From assembly GCA_963834405.1 (NCBI GenBank), contig CAWIBX010000007.1, forward strand, positions 744,001 through 808,000: DNA of 64,000 nucleotides, read 5' to 3'. Below, piece after piece: positions 24,784 to 34,130 of the stretch. Position 1 is the stretch's first letter. Each line of letters starts with the position of its first letter. This stretch comes from Bog-473 sp963834405 (GTDB taxonomy: Bacteria; Actinomycetota; Acidimicrobiia; Acidimicrobiales; RAAP-2). The notes beneath the pieces were generated by a model. The model had not been told where the DNA came from. It searched no databases and saw only the letters and a list, made by a program, of their open reading frames with translations. Made by a program: the position numbers and the translations under genes.

Positions 24784-25923
24784 ATGCTTATCGACTCCGA
24801 TACTCACCTCTTTGAGCCGTCTGGAATGTGGCAGGAGCACGTAGATCCGGCGGATCGCGACGTCGCACTGCACATGGCAAAAGACGACCTCGGTTATACC
24901 TGGTTGATGTTCGGTAATCGCCGCCTGAGCTTGGGTGGTCCACATCGCCCGGGTGACGTCGACGGTATCGGCGTTTTTCGGCAGCGCTTGTTGGATGTCT
25001 TGCCTGCGGATTTCGACCTCGAGGAGTTCACGGCAAGCTACTCCGACCCGGGGGCTCGCCTCCTACAGTTGGATCGAGCTGGCTTCGACGCCTCTATCAT
25101 GTTTCCGAACTACGGGATAAGTTGGGAGCGGCCTCTTCAACACGATTTGCGCGCCACCCTGGCCAACATGACCGCGTGGAACCGTTGGATCGTAGAGATA
25201 GCCGCCAAAGGTGGGGGACGACTCTACCCGGTGGCCCATTTGAGTCTTCGCAATTTGGCATGGTTCGAAGATCAGTTGGCGACGCTCGCCAATGGTGGCA
25301 TCCGACTGGCCTTGATCGCGCCCTCGTTGGTGGACGGGCGACCCTTGTCGCACCCCGAGCTCGATCGCGCTTGGGCGGCATTCGTGGACCACGGGATCAC
25401 TCCGGTGTTCCACGTCGCCAATCAAGCTCGCCCGTTCGACGAGGCGTGGTACGGAGAGGATATGGAGGGGGGGATCAACCCGCTGAGCGTTGTCTTTATA
25501 TCGACGGGCGCGGCCCTCGCGATCACGGACCTGATCTTGAACGGCGTTCTCGAGCGCTACCCAGATCTTCGGATGGGCATCATGGAACTCTCCGCGACCT
25601 GGGTGCCGCAGCACCTGCAGATGATGGATGGTGGTTACCGCCACACGGCCCGCTTCAACGGGGAATCCACGGGGCTCTCTCTCATGCCTAGCGAGTACTT
25701 CCGACGTCAGGTCCGGGTTGCAGCTTTCTCGTACGAGCAACCACGCCGCCTGATGGCGCGCTCCGGCGATATCTTCATGGCCTGCAGTGACTATCCCCAC
25801 ACCGAGGGGACCTCGACCGCCATCGAGGACTACAAGGCCTCGGGGCTTGTGCCGGAAGATGACTCTGAGGCCTTCTTCGGAGGCAACGCCGCCTATCTCT
25901 TGAGGGCGCCCTGGCCGAACTGA
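24784..25923 (+). CDS. amidohydrolase family 2 protein
   Basis: 379 residues. LIDSDTHLFEP gives the DxH metal motif of the first strand, VFHVAN and FMACSDYPHTEG the later metal and catalytic residues; TIM-barrel amidohydrolase-2 proteins of this length are often decarboxylases or hydrolases of aromatic compounds. ATG 24784 has a GGGGCGAAGAGAA stretch before it. Not close to the shorter amidohydrolase at 6819. Confidence 0.8.
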   Translation: MLIDSDTHLFEPSGMWQEHVDPADRDVALHMAKDDLGYTWLMFGNRRLSLGGPHRPGDVDGIGVFRQRLLDVLPADFDLEEFTASYSDPGARLLQLDRAGFDASIMFPNYGISWERPLQHDLRATLANMTAWNRWIVEIAAKGGGRLYPVAHLSLRNLAWFEDQLATLANGGIRLALIAPSLVDGRPLSHPELDRAWAAFVDHGITPVFHVANQARPFDEAWYGEDMEGGINPLSVVFISTGAALAITDLILNGVLERYPDLRMGIMELSATWVPQHLQMMDGGYRHTARFNGESTGLSLMPSEYFRRQVRVAAFSYEQPRRLMARSGDIFMACSDYPHTEGTSTAIEDYKASGLVPEDDSEAFFGGNAAYLLRAPWPN

Positions 25924-26025
25924 GTAAGGAGCAGGCCGGCTCGATTGCGATCTTCGCGGTCGACTCCGCAATAGCAGCTGGGCATGTCCGAACCCCGGGG
26001 CTTGCCAGTCGGTATTGTCGAAAGC

Positions 26026-26244
26026 ATGACCGACGCAGAACCGTCCCTCGGAACACTCTGGCGCTACCAGTTCTCTGAACCTGATGACACGGTTGTAGAA
26101 ACAGCTGAGTTCAACGGTGACGACACAGCAGAAGCAAGGGCTCGCGACCTGTCAAAGTCGAAGGCCAGCCCCATTGTGGTAAAACGCCACAGCGCACACG
26201 TTGATAGCTGGGTGTACGTGACCGAGGTCGACGAGCGACCGTGA
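26026..26244 (+). CDS. small hypothetical protein
   Basis: 72 residues, acidic, with alternating strand-like stretches (SPIVVKRHSAHVDSWVYVTEV). ATG 26026 is chosen; an upstream ATG at 25984 is in the same frame. Codon use is acceptable. No family recognised. Confidence 0.4.
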   Translation: MTDAEPSLGTLWRYQFSEPDDTVVETAEFNGDDTAEARARDLSKSKASPIVVKRHSAHVDSWVYVTEVDERP

Positions 26245-26304
26245 TGCTCCGGCGCATGTGCGGGGTCCCCCAATACGGCAATACGGCAAGGGCCCCCCTA
26301 GCCC

Positions 26305-27396
26305 CTAATCAGCCTGATCGACGCTACCTCTCGCTCTTGCGAGCCGCTTGGCCACCAGCTCCTCGGCCGCAGCCAGCGGAGTCATGCCGTACAACTCAGC
26401 GCGCTCGAGCACAGCGGTCGTGGTGGCCCGGATCTGACCGACAGCCTGCACCGCACGCTCTAGGTCATAACCACGGGACTCTTCGGCGATATTGATGATG
26501 CCACCTGCGTTCGCCAGAAAGTCAGGGACATAGAGAATGCCCGCCGCCGCAAGTGAGCCCGCAACTTGAGCACGAGCCAGCTGATTGTTTGCCGCTCCGA
26601 CGATCATTGTGAAGGAAAGCTCAGGCACGACCTCCTCAGTGAGCAGCTCTCCTAACGCACACGGGCACAAGATTTCAGCGTTTACTTTCAGTGCATCACT
26701 CGGGTCGACCAGGCGGGCGGCGCCGATGCGCAAGGCACGCTCGGCCTTGGTGTGATCCACGTCTGAGGCGATGACGACGACCTGTCGCTGCACGAGAAGC
26801 CGAATGATCTCTCCGCCGACCTTGCCGGCGCCGAGAACACACACAGTCCTGCCCTTGAGGCCCTCGTCACCCCACACGCGAGCGGCCGCGGCCTCCATCG
26901 CAACCACCACGCCGAAAGCAGTTGCGGAACTGGGATCGCCGGATCCACCGCGCGAGGTGGCCGTGCCCGCCACGAAAGGAGTCGTCTCCCGAATGAGATC
27001 CATGTCCTCCTGGTTTGTCCCGACATCCTCTGCGGTTATGTAGCGACCCTGAAGGATGTTGACCGCAGCGGCGAAATCACGGAGCAGAGCGGGCGTCTTT
27101 AAGAGGCGCGGATCCCCGATGATGACCGCTTTGCCGCCTCCTTGTCTCAGTCCTGCCAGAGCCGCCTTCTGCGTCATGGCTCTCGAGAGGCGAAGGACAT
27201 CATGGAGAGCAAGTGCCTCGTCCTCATACGGATAGAACCGAGCCCCGCCCAATGAGGGACCCAGAAGCGTCGAATGGACGGCGATGATGGCTCGAAGACC
27301 GCTCTGCGTACGCCGAATCGCGAGGATGTCCTCGTGTTCGGACCCGGACAGACGCTCCAGCCCTTCGCCTGGCTCGGTCGCGGGCAGGCCACTCAC
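26305..27396 (-). CDS. leucine/glutamate-type amino acid dehydrogenase
   Basis: 363 residues. Early LGGARFYPYEDEAL and LRQGGGKAVIIGD contain the substrate Lys; AEDVGTNQEDM is the second conserved block; VCVLGAGKVGGEIIRLL is the NAD-binding Rossmann site; DFLANAGGIINI is the last active-site block. The length and sequence type are those of leucine/valine dehydrogenases. Reversible NAD-dependent oxidative deamination of a branched or aromatic amino acid. Stands alone. Confidence 0.85.
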   Translation of the reverse strand: MSGLPATEPGEGLERLSGSEHEDILAIRRTQSGLRAIIAVHSTLLGPSLGGARFYPYEDEALALHDVLRLSRAMTQKAALAGLRQGGGKAVIIGDPRLLKTPALLRDFAAAVNILQGRYITAEDVGTNQEDMDLIRETTPFVAGTATSRGGSGDPSSATAFGVVVAMEAAAARVWGDEGLKGRTVCVLGAGKVGGEIIRLLVQRQVVVIASDVDHTKAERALRIGAARLVDPSDALKVNAEILCPCALGELLTEEVVPELSFTMIVGAANNQLARAQVAGSLAAAGILYVPDFLANAGGIINIAEESRGYDLERAVQAVGQIRATTTAVLERAELYGMTPLAAAEELVAKRLARARGSVDQAD

Positions 27397-27646
27397 GACG
27401 GAATTCTATGGGCGATGGAGTCCGAGAAGCGCTCGGAGAGAGCGTCCACGAGGCAGATCCGGATTGCCTTGAGCCAAGAGATGCGGCCTGGGTCGACATC
27501 TCGCCCAGAACGCGGCCGGGATGGCGTGCCACCGTGCAGGCACTTCGGGATGACCTTGGGCCGTGACCCGAAGGCCGCCATTCGCGGGCGACGATCGCCC
27601 GGGCCTGTACTCGATTAAATGCCGAATGCCTGAAGTCTTCAGGTCT

Positions 27647-29152
27647 TCAACTCCGGAGCCACCGCGCAATGTGCTCCGCCACCATGATGACCGGAAGATT
27701 CGGTGTTCCAGTCGGGACGGTGGGCATGATCGAAGCGTCGGCCACGGTGAGACCTTCCATGCCGTGGACGCACCCATGAGCGTCGGTGACAGCACCGGAC
27801 TCGGGTGCCGTCCCCATGGCACATGTGCCAACGGGATGATGGAACGTTGAGACGTTCTCCAAAGCCCACGACGCGAGCGCGGGGCGATCGCCCGGTGGTG
27901 AACCGGGCCCAGGCGAAAGTTCCGCGCCGGTGACAATGGAGGCAACTGGACCACTTAGGGCGATGCGTCGTGCCTCGGTGATGCCGTCGAGCATGGCATC
28001 GAGATCCCCCGGATGTGTGAGGTGACCCAGGTGGATCCGGGGTGGATCATTCGGGTCGCTCGAGGTCAACCGAACCCGTCCCCGAGATCGGGGTGCCATG
28101 AGTCCCACGACGATTCCAAATGCGGCGCCACCTGGGATCTGCTCAGGATCTGCCTCGAACGGACCAGCCGTGAACATCATTAGGTCAGGTGGTCCGTTCG
28201 GCTCAGCGATCGTCGAGTGCAGGGTGGCATGAACAGCAAAGCGACTGGGGCTCTGGGACGGTCGGGTTGGAAGGTCGACGGAGAGAAGCGCATGGTCCGA
28301 GAGATTCGCTCCGACTCCGGGCAGATTGAGGACCGGTCGAATGCCCAGCCTCTGCAGCTCCTCGACGGGGCCGATGCCCGAGCGAGCGAGGATGGCGGGA
28401 CTGGCATAGGCCCCTGCGGCGAGCACTACGTGCTCCGCTTCGATAAGGGTTCCGTCTAGGAGCCGGATCCCCGCCGTTCGCGTTCCCTTGCATTCGACCG
28501 AGGCGACCATGGTGTCCGGACAGATCGTGAGGTTCTGTCGTCCTCTGGCCCGAGCAAGGTACGTGATCGCCGTACTCATCCGCACGCCGTCTCTGACGGT
28601 CCGCGGCGACGTTCCAACCCCAACTACTCCTGGTTCATTGTGGTCCTCAATGCGCCGGTGCCCTACTGCGGCAGCACCGTCGAGAAAAGCCGACTGGACG
28701 GCGTTCAGTTCGCTTCTTGGGTGTCGACGAACGGGAATGGGTCCATCCGAACCGTGCCATTGGTTGGCGAAATCTGCGTCACTCTCAAGGCGGCGGAAAC
28801 CATCGAGGACGTCGGTGAAGGCCCAGCCCGGGTTGCCAAGCGCAACCCAGCCGTCGTAATCCTGAGGAGCTCCCCGCTGAGCGAAGCACGCGTTGGTTGC
28901 CGAGCAGCCCCCCATGATTCGGGCTCGGGGGACCGGGATTCCTCGGTCGAGCTCCTCGTCGGCGGTGTAGCCCCAATCGTGCTCGACCGTGGGTTGAGAT
29001 GCATCGAGAACATCGGCTGGGACAGTGGCGACGTCAGGATGGTCGGGTCCTGCCTCGAGCAAAACCACGGCGCGGTCGGCGTCTTCACTCAGCCGAGAGG
29101 CGAGCACGCAGCCAGCAGATCCTCCACCGACGACGATGATGTCGAACGTCAC
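27647..29152 (-). CDS. GMC-family FAD oxidoreductase
   Basis: 501 residues from GTG 29152. FDIIVVGGGSAGCVLASRLSED is the FAD site, RIMGGCSATNACFAQRG the first GMC signature, LAAGAYASPAILARSGIGP the second. The end HHPVGTCAMG and TPNLPVIMVAEHIA carries the catalytic His and Asn expected of choline dehydrogenase-like enzymes. Oxidises an alcohol; the natural substrate cannot be told. Stands alone. Confidence 0.88.
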   Translation of the reverse strand: MTFDIIVVGGGSAGCVLASRLSEDADRAVVLLEAGPDHPDVATVPADVLDASQPTVEHDWGYTADEELDRGIPVPRARIMGGCSATNACFAQRGAPQDYDGWVALGNPGWAFTDVLDGFRRLESDADFANQWHGSDGPIPVRRHPRSELNAVQSAFLDGAAAVGHRRIEDHNEPGVVGVGTSPRTVRDGVRMSTAITYLARARGRQNLTICPDTMVASVECKGTRTAGIRLLDGTLIEAEHVVLAAGAYASPAILARSGIGPVEELQRLGIRPVLNLPGVGANLSDHALLSVDLPTRPSQSPSRFAVHATLHSTIAEPNGPPDLMMFTAGPFEADPEQIPGGAAFGIVVGLMAPRSRGRVRLTSSDPNDPPRIHLGHLTHPGDLDAMLDGITEARRIALSGPVASIVTGAELSPGPGSPPGDRPALASWALENVSTFHHPVGTCAMGTAPESGAVTDAHGCVHGMEGLTVADASIMPTVPTGTPNLPVIMVAEHIARWLRS

Positions 29153-29696
29153 GCCGGAACGATAACGGAGGGGACTCCGGTGCCTCCATCGACAGCGTGT
29201 TCTGAATCCAAAATTTGTCCACCCCAAGTTCGCACCCGATCTTGGGGCCTTGGTTCACCCGAAGAGCCGCCCGTTCCTACTTCTGTGCGAAAGCGACAAC
29301 CCTCCTAGCCGCCCCAGTTCGCCGCCGCCGGCACAGCGTCTGCTTCGTGCTCAATGCCACCCGAGACAGGCGGCGCCAGACGCCAGACCCCGCCCTGTGA
29401 GCCTCTCGCACTGACGAACGCGCGGAGCGACCCCCGCGCCAAAGGACGGAGGTCGCTCCGACTCCACCCAGGTCTCGTAACTGACGTAGGTGTACCCATA
29501 CGTATTCCCCTCGACATGGGGGGATATGCATGGTGCTGCTCACGATGCTCGATCTTTGCGTGGACGCGCGACAGTCCAGTCCGGACCAGGGCCGCAACGC
29601 TGGAGAGCCGCGCCATCCACCAGAAGACGTCGGTTTTCGACCTTGAGGAGGCGCCGTCCCTGCTCGCTGCACTTGAGGACAGCCGGGACGTTCTTG
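29153..29696. other. 544-bp intergenic region with a dispersed 25-bp repeat
   Basis: No gene is supported. Bases 29472-29496 match, with two mismatches in 25, the minus strand of 35825-35849; both copies continue into a loosely similar TAC-TAT-CCCC stretch. The remainder shows scattered short frames only. Confidence 0.45.
29472..29496 (+). repeat. dispersed repeat copy A
   Basis: GTCTCGTAACTGACGTAGG followed by TGTACC. The same sequence with two changes occurs inverted at 35825-35849, where the centre is a perfect GTAGG-TGTT-CCTAC dyad. Could be a shared promoter/operator or the trace of a mobile element. Confidence 0.5.
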
Positions 29697-30083
29697 TCAA
29701 CACTGACCACCTAGCCGTCCTGTCCCAAGTCGAGCATCAGAAGCCGCACTTCGCCGCGACATGACGACGTGACGAAGTACATCCCAGTCGACCGGACCGT
29801 GCCTGACCCATCGATCGAACCGATCAGGGTCGTACGGAAGCGGTTGACCGACCATTCCGTGCCTCTGTTCGACCAGCGGGACTCTATGATGGATGAACCG
29901 GTTGACCTCGACGTCCGCGTTGATCACGACATGGAGATATGTCGCGCCAATCGAGTTCGCGGTCCCGGGCGGCCACCAGTTCGCTTGCTCGGCAACCACA
30001 TCTTTGACGGTGTCCTCGAACCAGCTCCACGATTTCGCGGACTGTCTTCGCAAGATCTCAACCTCGGTAAGCGGGTCTGTCAT
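29697..30083 (-). pseudogene. DinB-like protein, truncated at the C-terminus
   Basis: 128 residues. The N-terminal 100 residues fit the DinB four-helix fold: WSWFEDTVKDVVAEQANWWPPG, then SIGATYLHVVINADVEVNRFIHHRVPL, which has the first metal His. Normal DinB proteins are about 160-170 residues; here the last helices with the other His ligands are replaced by an Arg/Ser-rich stretch. Probably a truncated remnant. Confidence 0.55.
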
Positions 30084-30196
30084 GACCCAACCACTACCTC
30101 CTGCTGGGCGAATTCAGCGTGCGGTCCGCCAAATGGGGGACCTGTCCCCGTTCGCCGCACGGATAGTTCAGACGATCCGTTCCAGCCGCAGAGCGA

Positions 30197-30886
30197 CTAG
30201 AGGTCGAACGCGACCCGCAGCTCTTCAACGAGGGTCTTCATTTTGGCGACCTCATTCTGGAGGGTGTTGACATCGTTTCGCAGGGCTTCTACTTCCTCGC
30301 TGAGGGGGACGGAGCGAGCGTCTTCAGCAGCATCGACTTCCGGGCTGTGAGAGTCGGAAGTGGCGTCCGGTTCGGGTGTGGCGCCGCTGAGCAGCTGGGC
30401 CCAGCGTTCCTCCTTCTGGCCCGGGCGGCGCGGCAGGCGGCGCACCAGCGGATCCGTGCCGCCACCCAAGCGCTCCAGCTCCGCCTCGAGGAGCTCGAGG
30501 TTGCCGAAATCGGCCATGCGCTCCGTGCGGGCTCGCAGCTCGCTGAGCGTCTGGGGGCCTCTGAGCATCAGGACAGTCAGGACGGAGAGGCTCCCCGAGT
30601 CGAGACCGAGGCGCTCGTCGAGCACCTGGCGGTATCGGGTGGCCGAGGCCCCTTTGCCAGGGTGGACGAAGCGAAGGAGGCCAGCCTCTTTGAGCGAGGA
30701 CAGAGCCGGCTCAATGGTCGTCTCGTCATAGGCGACGACCGGGTCGCGGTTTGAGGACTGGTTGCACGCCAGGACCAAGGCATTGAGCGTCAGCGGGTAT
30801 TGCTGCGGCGTTGTCAGCTGCTTCTCGGCCAGGCTGCCGATGACCCGTGCCTCGACTGGATTCAGCTCCACGACACGGGCGAGCAT
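30197..30886 (-). CDS. DUF480 (YceH) family winged-helix protein
   Basis: 229 residues. ELNPVEARVIGSLAEKQLTTPQQYPLTLNAL and ACNQSSNRDPVV are the DUF480 signature; two winged-helix domains are followed by an acidic linker and a C-terminal coiled coil (about 195-228). The start at MLARVVELNPVEAR (30886) is used because the domain begins there; upstream in-frame ATGs would add 59 unrelated residues. Function unknown. Divergent from the VOC gene. Confidence 0.85.
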   Translation of the reverse strand: MLARVVELNPVEARVIGSLAEKQLTTPQQYPLTLNALVLACNQSSNRDPVVAYDETTIEPALSSLKEAGLLRFVHPGKGASATRYRQVLDERLGLDSGSLSVLTVLMLRGPQTLSELRARTERMADFGNLELLEAELERLGGGTDPLVRRLPRRPGQKEERWAQLLSGATPEPDATSDSHSPEVDAAEDARSVPLSEEVEALRNDVNTLQNEVAKMKTLVEELRVAFDL

Positions 30887-31061
30887 ATTGCGGTCGGCCT
30901 GTGGTACTGCCCCAGCCCGGCCGGGACGGGGGACACCTCGGCACCCAGGGGACATCCAGCCCGATTGCCCGATTGGCAGCCGGCAGTTCCCCTCGCTCTG
31001 GCGCAGCATCATGGAGCCATGCAGGCGGCTCAGTCGCGGTGAGCTGCACAGGAGGGTGTTC

Positions 31062-31463
31062 ATGAGGACCTCTGGGATTACGGCGGCACTGCCGGCTCAG
31101 GATGTGGGCCGAGCCAAGGCGTTCTACCTTGAGAAGGTCGGACTCCAGGCAGACGAGTCCAAATTTCTCCAGGCAACCGATGGGCGGGTGGGCCTGACGG
31201 TTGGAGACGGTGTCAACCAGTTCTTCGTCTATCCCGCCGGGGTGAGGTCCTCGGGGGAGTTCACGCAGGCGGTCATTCAGGTCGCCGACGTGCGTGCTGC
31301 CGTCGAGGCGCTGAGGGGTCGCGGCGTGGAGTTCGAGGAGTACGACACCCCGGAGACTCGGACAGAGAACGGAATTGCACGGACGCCGGATGGAGGCGAG
31401 GGCGCGTGGTTCAAGGACTCGGAAGGCAATCTGGTCGGCGTCGTTCGCGCCCTGGCTGGCTAG
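31062..31463 (+). CDS. glyoxalase/bleomycin-resistance (VOC) fold protein
   Basis: 133 residues with two beta-alpha-beta-beta-beta halves: TAALPAQDVGRAKAFYLEKVGL begins the first, QAVIQVADVRAAVEALRGRGVEF the second, and AWFKDSEGNLVGVV closes it. A GGAGGG ribosome site lies before ATG 31062. Typical metal His/Glu ligands are partly replaced (Gln, Glu), so it may bind rather than convert its ligand. Confidence 0.8.
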   Translation: MRTSGITAALPAQDVGRAKAFYLEKVGLQADESKFLQATDGRVGLTVGDGVNQFFVYPAGVRSSGEFTQAVIQVADVRAAVEALRGRGVEFEEYDTPETRTENGIARTPDGGEGAWFKDSEGNLVGVVRALAG

Positions 31464-31517
31464 AGACCGCGCTCGCTGCGAGACCGGGGGGGCCATCAGC
31501 TCACCCTGGCCGTGCTC

Positions 31518-32168
31518 CTACGTGAGCAGCGGCTGCACCAGACCGGCCCACTTCTTGCGCCACGAGAGCGCCAGCATCATGCGTACGGGGAGAGGCGGAC
31601 CCTCCGGGCGCTCGGCTTCGGGCGTCGACCGTATCGTCTCGTCGAGCGCGCCCACGGCGTATGGCATCTGAGGCTTGGGGATACCCCGGAGAGCTTTCGT
31701 CTCCAACCGGGCCCACTCGTCGTGCGGGATCCATTGGGCGTACATGGGGAGCACTTTGGCGTCCTCGAGGTCAAGATGGGGGAAGAAGAGATCCCGCAGC
31801 TCGATCGCGGCCGCATTGATCCCGTCCCTGCCCGCCACATCGGGCGTTTTCTGGAACGAATCGACAGCGGCTTTGATTTTCTCCATGACACCGACCATCT
31901 GCTGGTGGTCCGCTCCGAGTTGGTCGAGGAGGGGCTGGCTGTCCGGGTACACGCGGGCCAGGGTCGGGAAGTCCTCGGTGTCCTCGTTGTGATGGTGATA
32001 GTCGAGGATCGCCGCATAGAACTCCCAGTACCGACCGATAGAAGGCTCCAGAGCCGCCGGTTCGAGTTTTGCCGTCGCATCGATCATCCTGGTCATGCCC
32101 ATGCGGAACGTGTTGTGGACCGCCTGGATGAGCCGGACGTCAGCCATGCCGTTGCTGCCGTTCGCCAT
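31518..32168 (-). CDS. hemerythrin HHE-domain protein
   Basis: 216 residues. Iron-ligand pattern of hemerythrin-like proteins: HNTFRMG (first His), HHHNEDTEDF (HxxxE), DHQQM, and FFPHLDLED (HxxxD/E). A di-iron site for O2 or NO sensing, or stress handling, is expected. The C-terminal 60 residues form an extra helical part ending SWRKKWAGLVQPLL, perhaps membrane-associated. The start is at MANGSNGMADVR. Confidence 0.82.
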   Translation of the reverse strand: MANGSNGMADVRLIQAVHNTFRMGMTRMIDATAKLEPAALEPSIGRYWEFYAAILDYHHHNEDTEDFPTLARVYPDSQPLLDQLGADHQQMVGVMEKIKAAVDSFQKTPDVAGRDGINAAAIELRDLFFPHLDLEDAKVLPMYAQWIPHDEWARLETKALRGIPKPQMPYAVGALDETIRSTPEAERPEGPPLPVRMMLALSWRKKWAGLVQPLLT

Positions 32169-32263
32169 TCTGAAACCCCTTGGTTCGAGAAACCGCCTAA
32201 GCCACGCGCAGGGTAACCCACCCCGAGGCGCGACGTCGAGGTTACGAGCCCGAGACCCACTAC

Positions 32264-33232
32264 TTAGAAGTAGATGATCCCCTTGGCCCGCTCGGTCACC
32301 TCGTCGAGGTCGTCGGTCCAGGCCCCGGTTGACAGGTACTTCCACCCGCCGTCCGCCGACACGACCACGATGGACGCCGGCTCCCCCTCCGGCAAGGACA
32401 AAGCGCACTTCGCCGCGCCGGCCAGCGCCGCCCCCGTCGAGATCCCGGCGAACACGCCGACCTCCACCAACCGCCGCGTCCACTCGATCGACTCACGAGG
32501 CCGCACGACGGTCTTCCGGTCCAACAACGCGGCGCCCCCGAGCTCCTCGAAGATGGGCGGGATGTAGCCGTCGTCGAGGTTGCGCAGCCCGTCCACCGTC
32601 TCCCCCGCCGGCGGCTCCACCGCCCAGATCGACACGGCCTCGCCGAGCTTCTCCCGCAGGAACCGGCCGACACCGAGCAGCGTCCCCGAGGTCCCCAGCC
32701 CGGCCACGAAGTGGGTCACGCCCGGGCAGTCCCGCAGGATCTCGGGCCCCGTCCCCTCGTAGTGCGCCTTCGGGTTGGCCGGGTTGCCGTACTGGTACAG
32801 GAAGACCCACTCCGGGTGCTCCGCCGCCAGCCCCTGGGCCATCCGCACGGCACCGTTGGACCCCTCGGGGCCCGGCGACTCGATGATCTCCGCCCCCCAC
32901 AGCTCCAGCAGCTGCCGCCGCTCGATGGAGACGGCCGTCGGCATGACCGCCTTCAGCCGGTAGCCCTTGACCCGGCACACCATGGCCAGGCCGATGCCGG
33001 TGTTGCCCGACGTCGGCTCGAGCAGCACCTGGTCCTGCGCCCCCGGCACCAGCACGCCGCGCGCCTCCGCGTCCTCAATCAAGGACAGCGCCACCCGGTC
33101 CTTCACCGACCCGCCGGGGTTCTGCCCCTCGAGCTTGAGATACAGGCGGGCCGCCGGGTTGGGGCTCAGCGCGCTGATGTCGACCAGCGGGGTGTTGCCG
33201 ATGAGGTCGAGGATCGACGGGTACAGCGTCAT
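32264..33232 (-). CDS. cysM: CysM-type cysteine synthase (O-phosphoserine/thiocarboxylate dependent)
   Basis: 322 residues. PLP-enzyme motifs: NPGGSVKDRVA (PLP Lys), TSGNTGIGLAM (substrate loop), GLGTSGTLLGVGRFL (phosphate cup), AGISTGAAL. Together with CysO and Mec next to it, this is the mycobacterial pathway in which O-phosphoserine reacts with a CysO thiocarboxylate to give CysO-cysteine. The gene starts nine bases after cysO stops. Resistant-to-oxidation cysteine supply is the known role in Mycobacterium. Confidence 0.92.
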   Translation of the reverse strand: MTLYPSILDLIGNTPLVDISALSPNPAARLYLKLEGQNPGGSVKDRVALSLIEDAEARGVLVPGAQDQVLLEPTSGNTGIGLAMVCRVKGYRLKAVMPTAVSIERRQLLELWGAEIIESPGPEGSNGAVRMAQGLAAEHPEWVFLYQYGNPANPKAHYEGTGPEILRDCPGVTHFVAGLGTSGTLLGVGRFLREKLGEAVSIWAVEPPAGETVDGLRNLDDGYIPPIFEELGGAALLDRKTVVRPRESIEWTRRLVEVGVFAGISTGAALAGAAKCALSLPEGEPASIVVVSADGGWKYLSTGAWTDDLDEVTERAKGIIYF

Positions 33233-33241
33233 GCGACGCGC

Positions 33242-33517
33242 TTAGCCGCCGGCGACGGCCGGCAGGATGGAGATCTCGGCGCCGTCGGGGACGGGCGTCT
33301 CGAGGCCCTCCAGGTAACGCACGTCATCGTCGTCGACATAGATGTTCACGAACTTGTGCAACCCACCCTCGTCCGTGAGCACCTGGCCCGCCATCCCCGG
33401 GTACTCGGCCACGAGCTTGCCCAGGACCTCGCCGATGGTGGAGCCGTCCACGCTCACGGAGGAGGCGCCGCCGGCGTGGCTGCGCAGGACGGTCGGTAGG
33501 CGGACTTCGACGGCCAC
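33242..33517 (-). CDS. cysO: CysO ubiquitin-like sulfur carrier protein
   Basis: 91 residues with the MoaD/ThiS beta-grasp fold and a C-terminal Gly-Gly (LPAVAGG), which is adenylated and thiocarboxylated to carry sulfide. The middle stretch FVNIYVDDDDVRYLEGL is typical of CysO. Lies between mec and cysM on the same strand. Confidence 0.92.
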   Translation of the reverse strand: MAVEVRLPTVLRSHAGGASSVSVDGSTIGEVLGKLVAEYPGMAGQVLTDEGGLHKFVNIYVDDDDVRYLEGLETPVPDGAEISILPAVAGG

Positions 33518-33615
33518 GGGGCCTCCTCGGCTGGGGCACCGGCCCCCTCCGGGCCGGGCAGGCTGATTGTTGACTGAACTGGTAACGATTCTACAAGGAG
33601 CGGCCCCGGCGCCCT

Positions 33616-33669
33616 CACCAGGTCAGCTCCCGGTCAGCTCCCGGTCGGCTCCCGGTCAGCTCCCGGTCA
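33616..33669. repeat. 11-bp tandem repeat GCTCCCGGTCA between mec and cysO
   Basis: Four to five copies of GCTCCCGGTCA, with small changes, fill the 3' half of the mec-cysO gap and run into the last codons of mec, whose product ends in a small Val-Pro-Gly-Leu repeat. Absent from the protein fold needs; probably slippage-generated. Confidence 0.75.
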
Positions 33670-34104
33670 GATCCCGGTGAGATCGAGCCCCGGGACCTCC
33701 AGACCCGGCACCTCGACCGGCTCCTCGCTGATCACGCCGTCCCGGATCAGGTAGCTGCGCACGACGGGATGCGTGTCCCGAAGCGACACGAGCACGTAGT
33801 GCCATCCGGGGTCGGTCGCCTGGGCCACGTCGGTCGGCGACGGGTAGGCGTCGGTGTGCGTGTGCGAATGGAAGACTCCCATGATGTCGGCGCCGAGCTC
33901 ACGCGCCGCCCGGTCGACCCGCAACATGTCTTTGGGGTCGATCTCGTAGACCACAGCCGAGGCCGCTGCGTTCCGAGTCGGAAACAGATGGTGCACCTCG
34001 TCTCCTCCATAGGACCCCACCAGGAGGCCACACGCCTCGTCGGGCAGACCTGAGAGGCAGTGGGCGACCATCTCCATGTAGAGGTCACGGGGCAGCCGGA
34101 GCAC
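33667..34104 (-). CDS. mec: Mec JAMM/MPN+ metalloprotease releasing cysteine from CysO
   Basis: 145 residues. The zinc JAMM motif is complete: HSHTHTDAYPSPTD (HxHx7Sx2D), with the upstream catalytic Glu in DEACGLLVG. In mycobacteria Mec hydrolyses the CysO-cysteine peptide bond, freeing cysteine. First gene of mec-cysO-cysM here; divergent from smpB with 26 bp between the starts, so the promoters overlap. Confidence 0.92.
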   Translation of the reverse strand: MLRLPRDLYMEMVAHCLSGLPDEACGLLVGSYGGDEVHHLFPTRNAAASAVVYEIDPKDMLRVDRAARELGADIMGVFHSHTHTDAYPSPTDVAQATDPGWHYVLVSLRDTHPVVRSYLIRDGVISEEPVEVPGLEVPGLDLTGI

Positions 34105-34130
34105 CCGCCCACGGTACCCTCGTACTCCGC

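Noticed and set aside
29305..29703. 132-codon minus-strand frame in the 29-kb intergenic region
   Set aside because: Arg/Ser-rich, no ribosome site, no family; it reads through the dispersed repeat.
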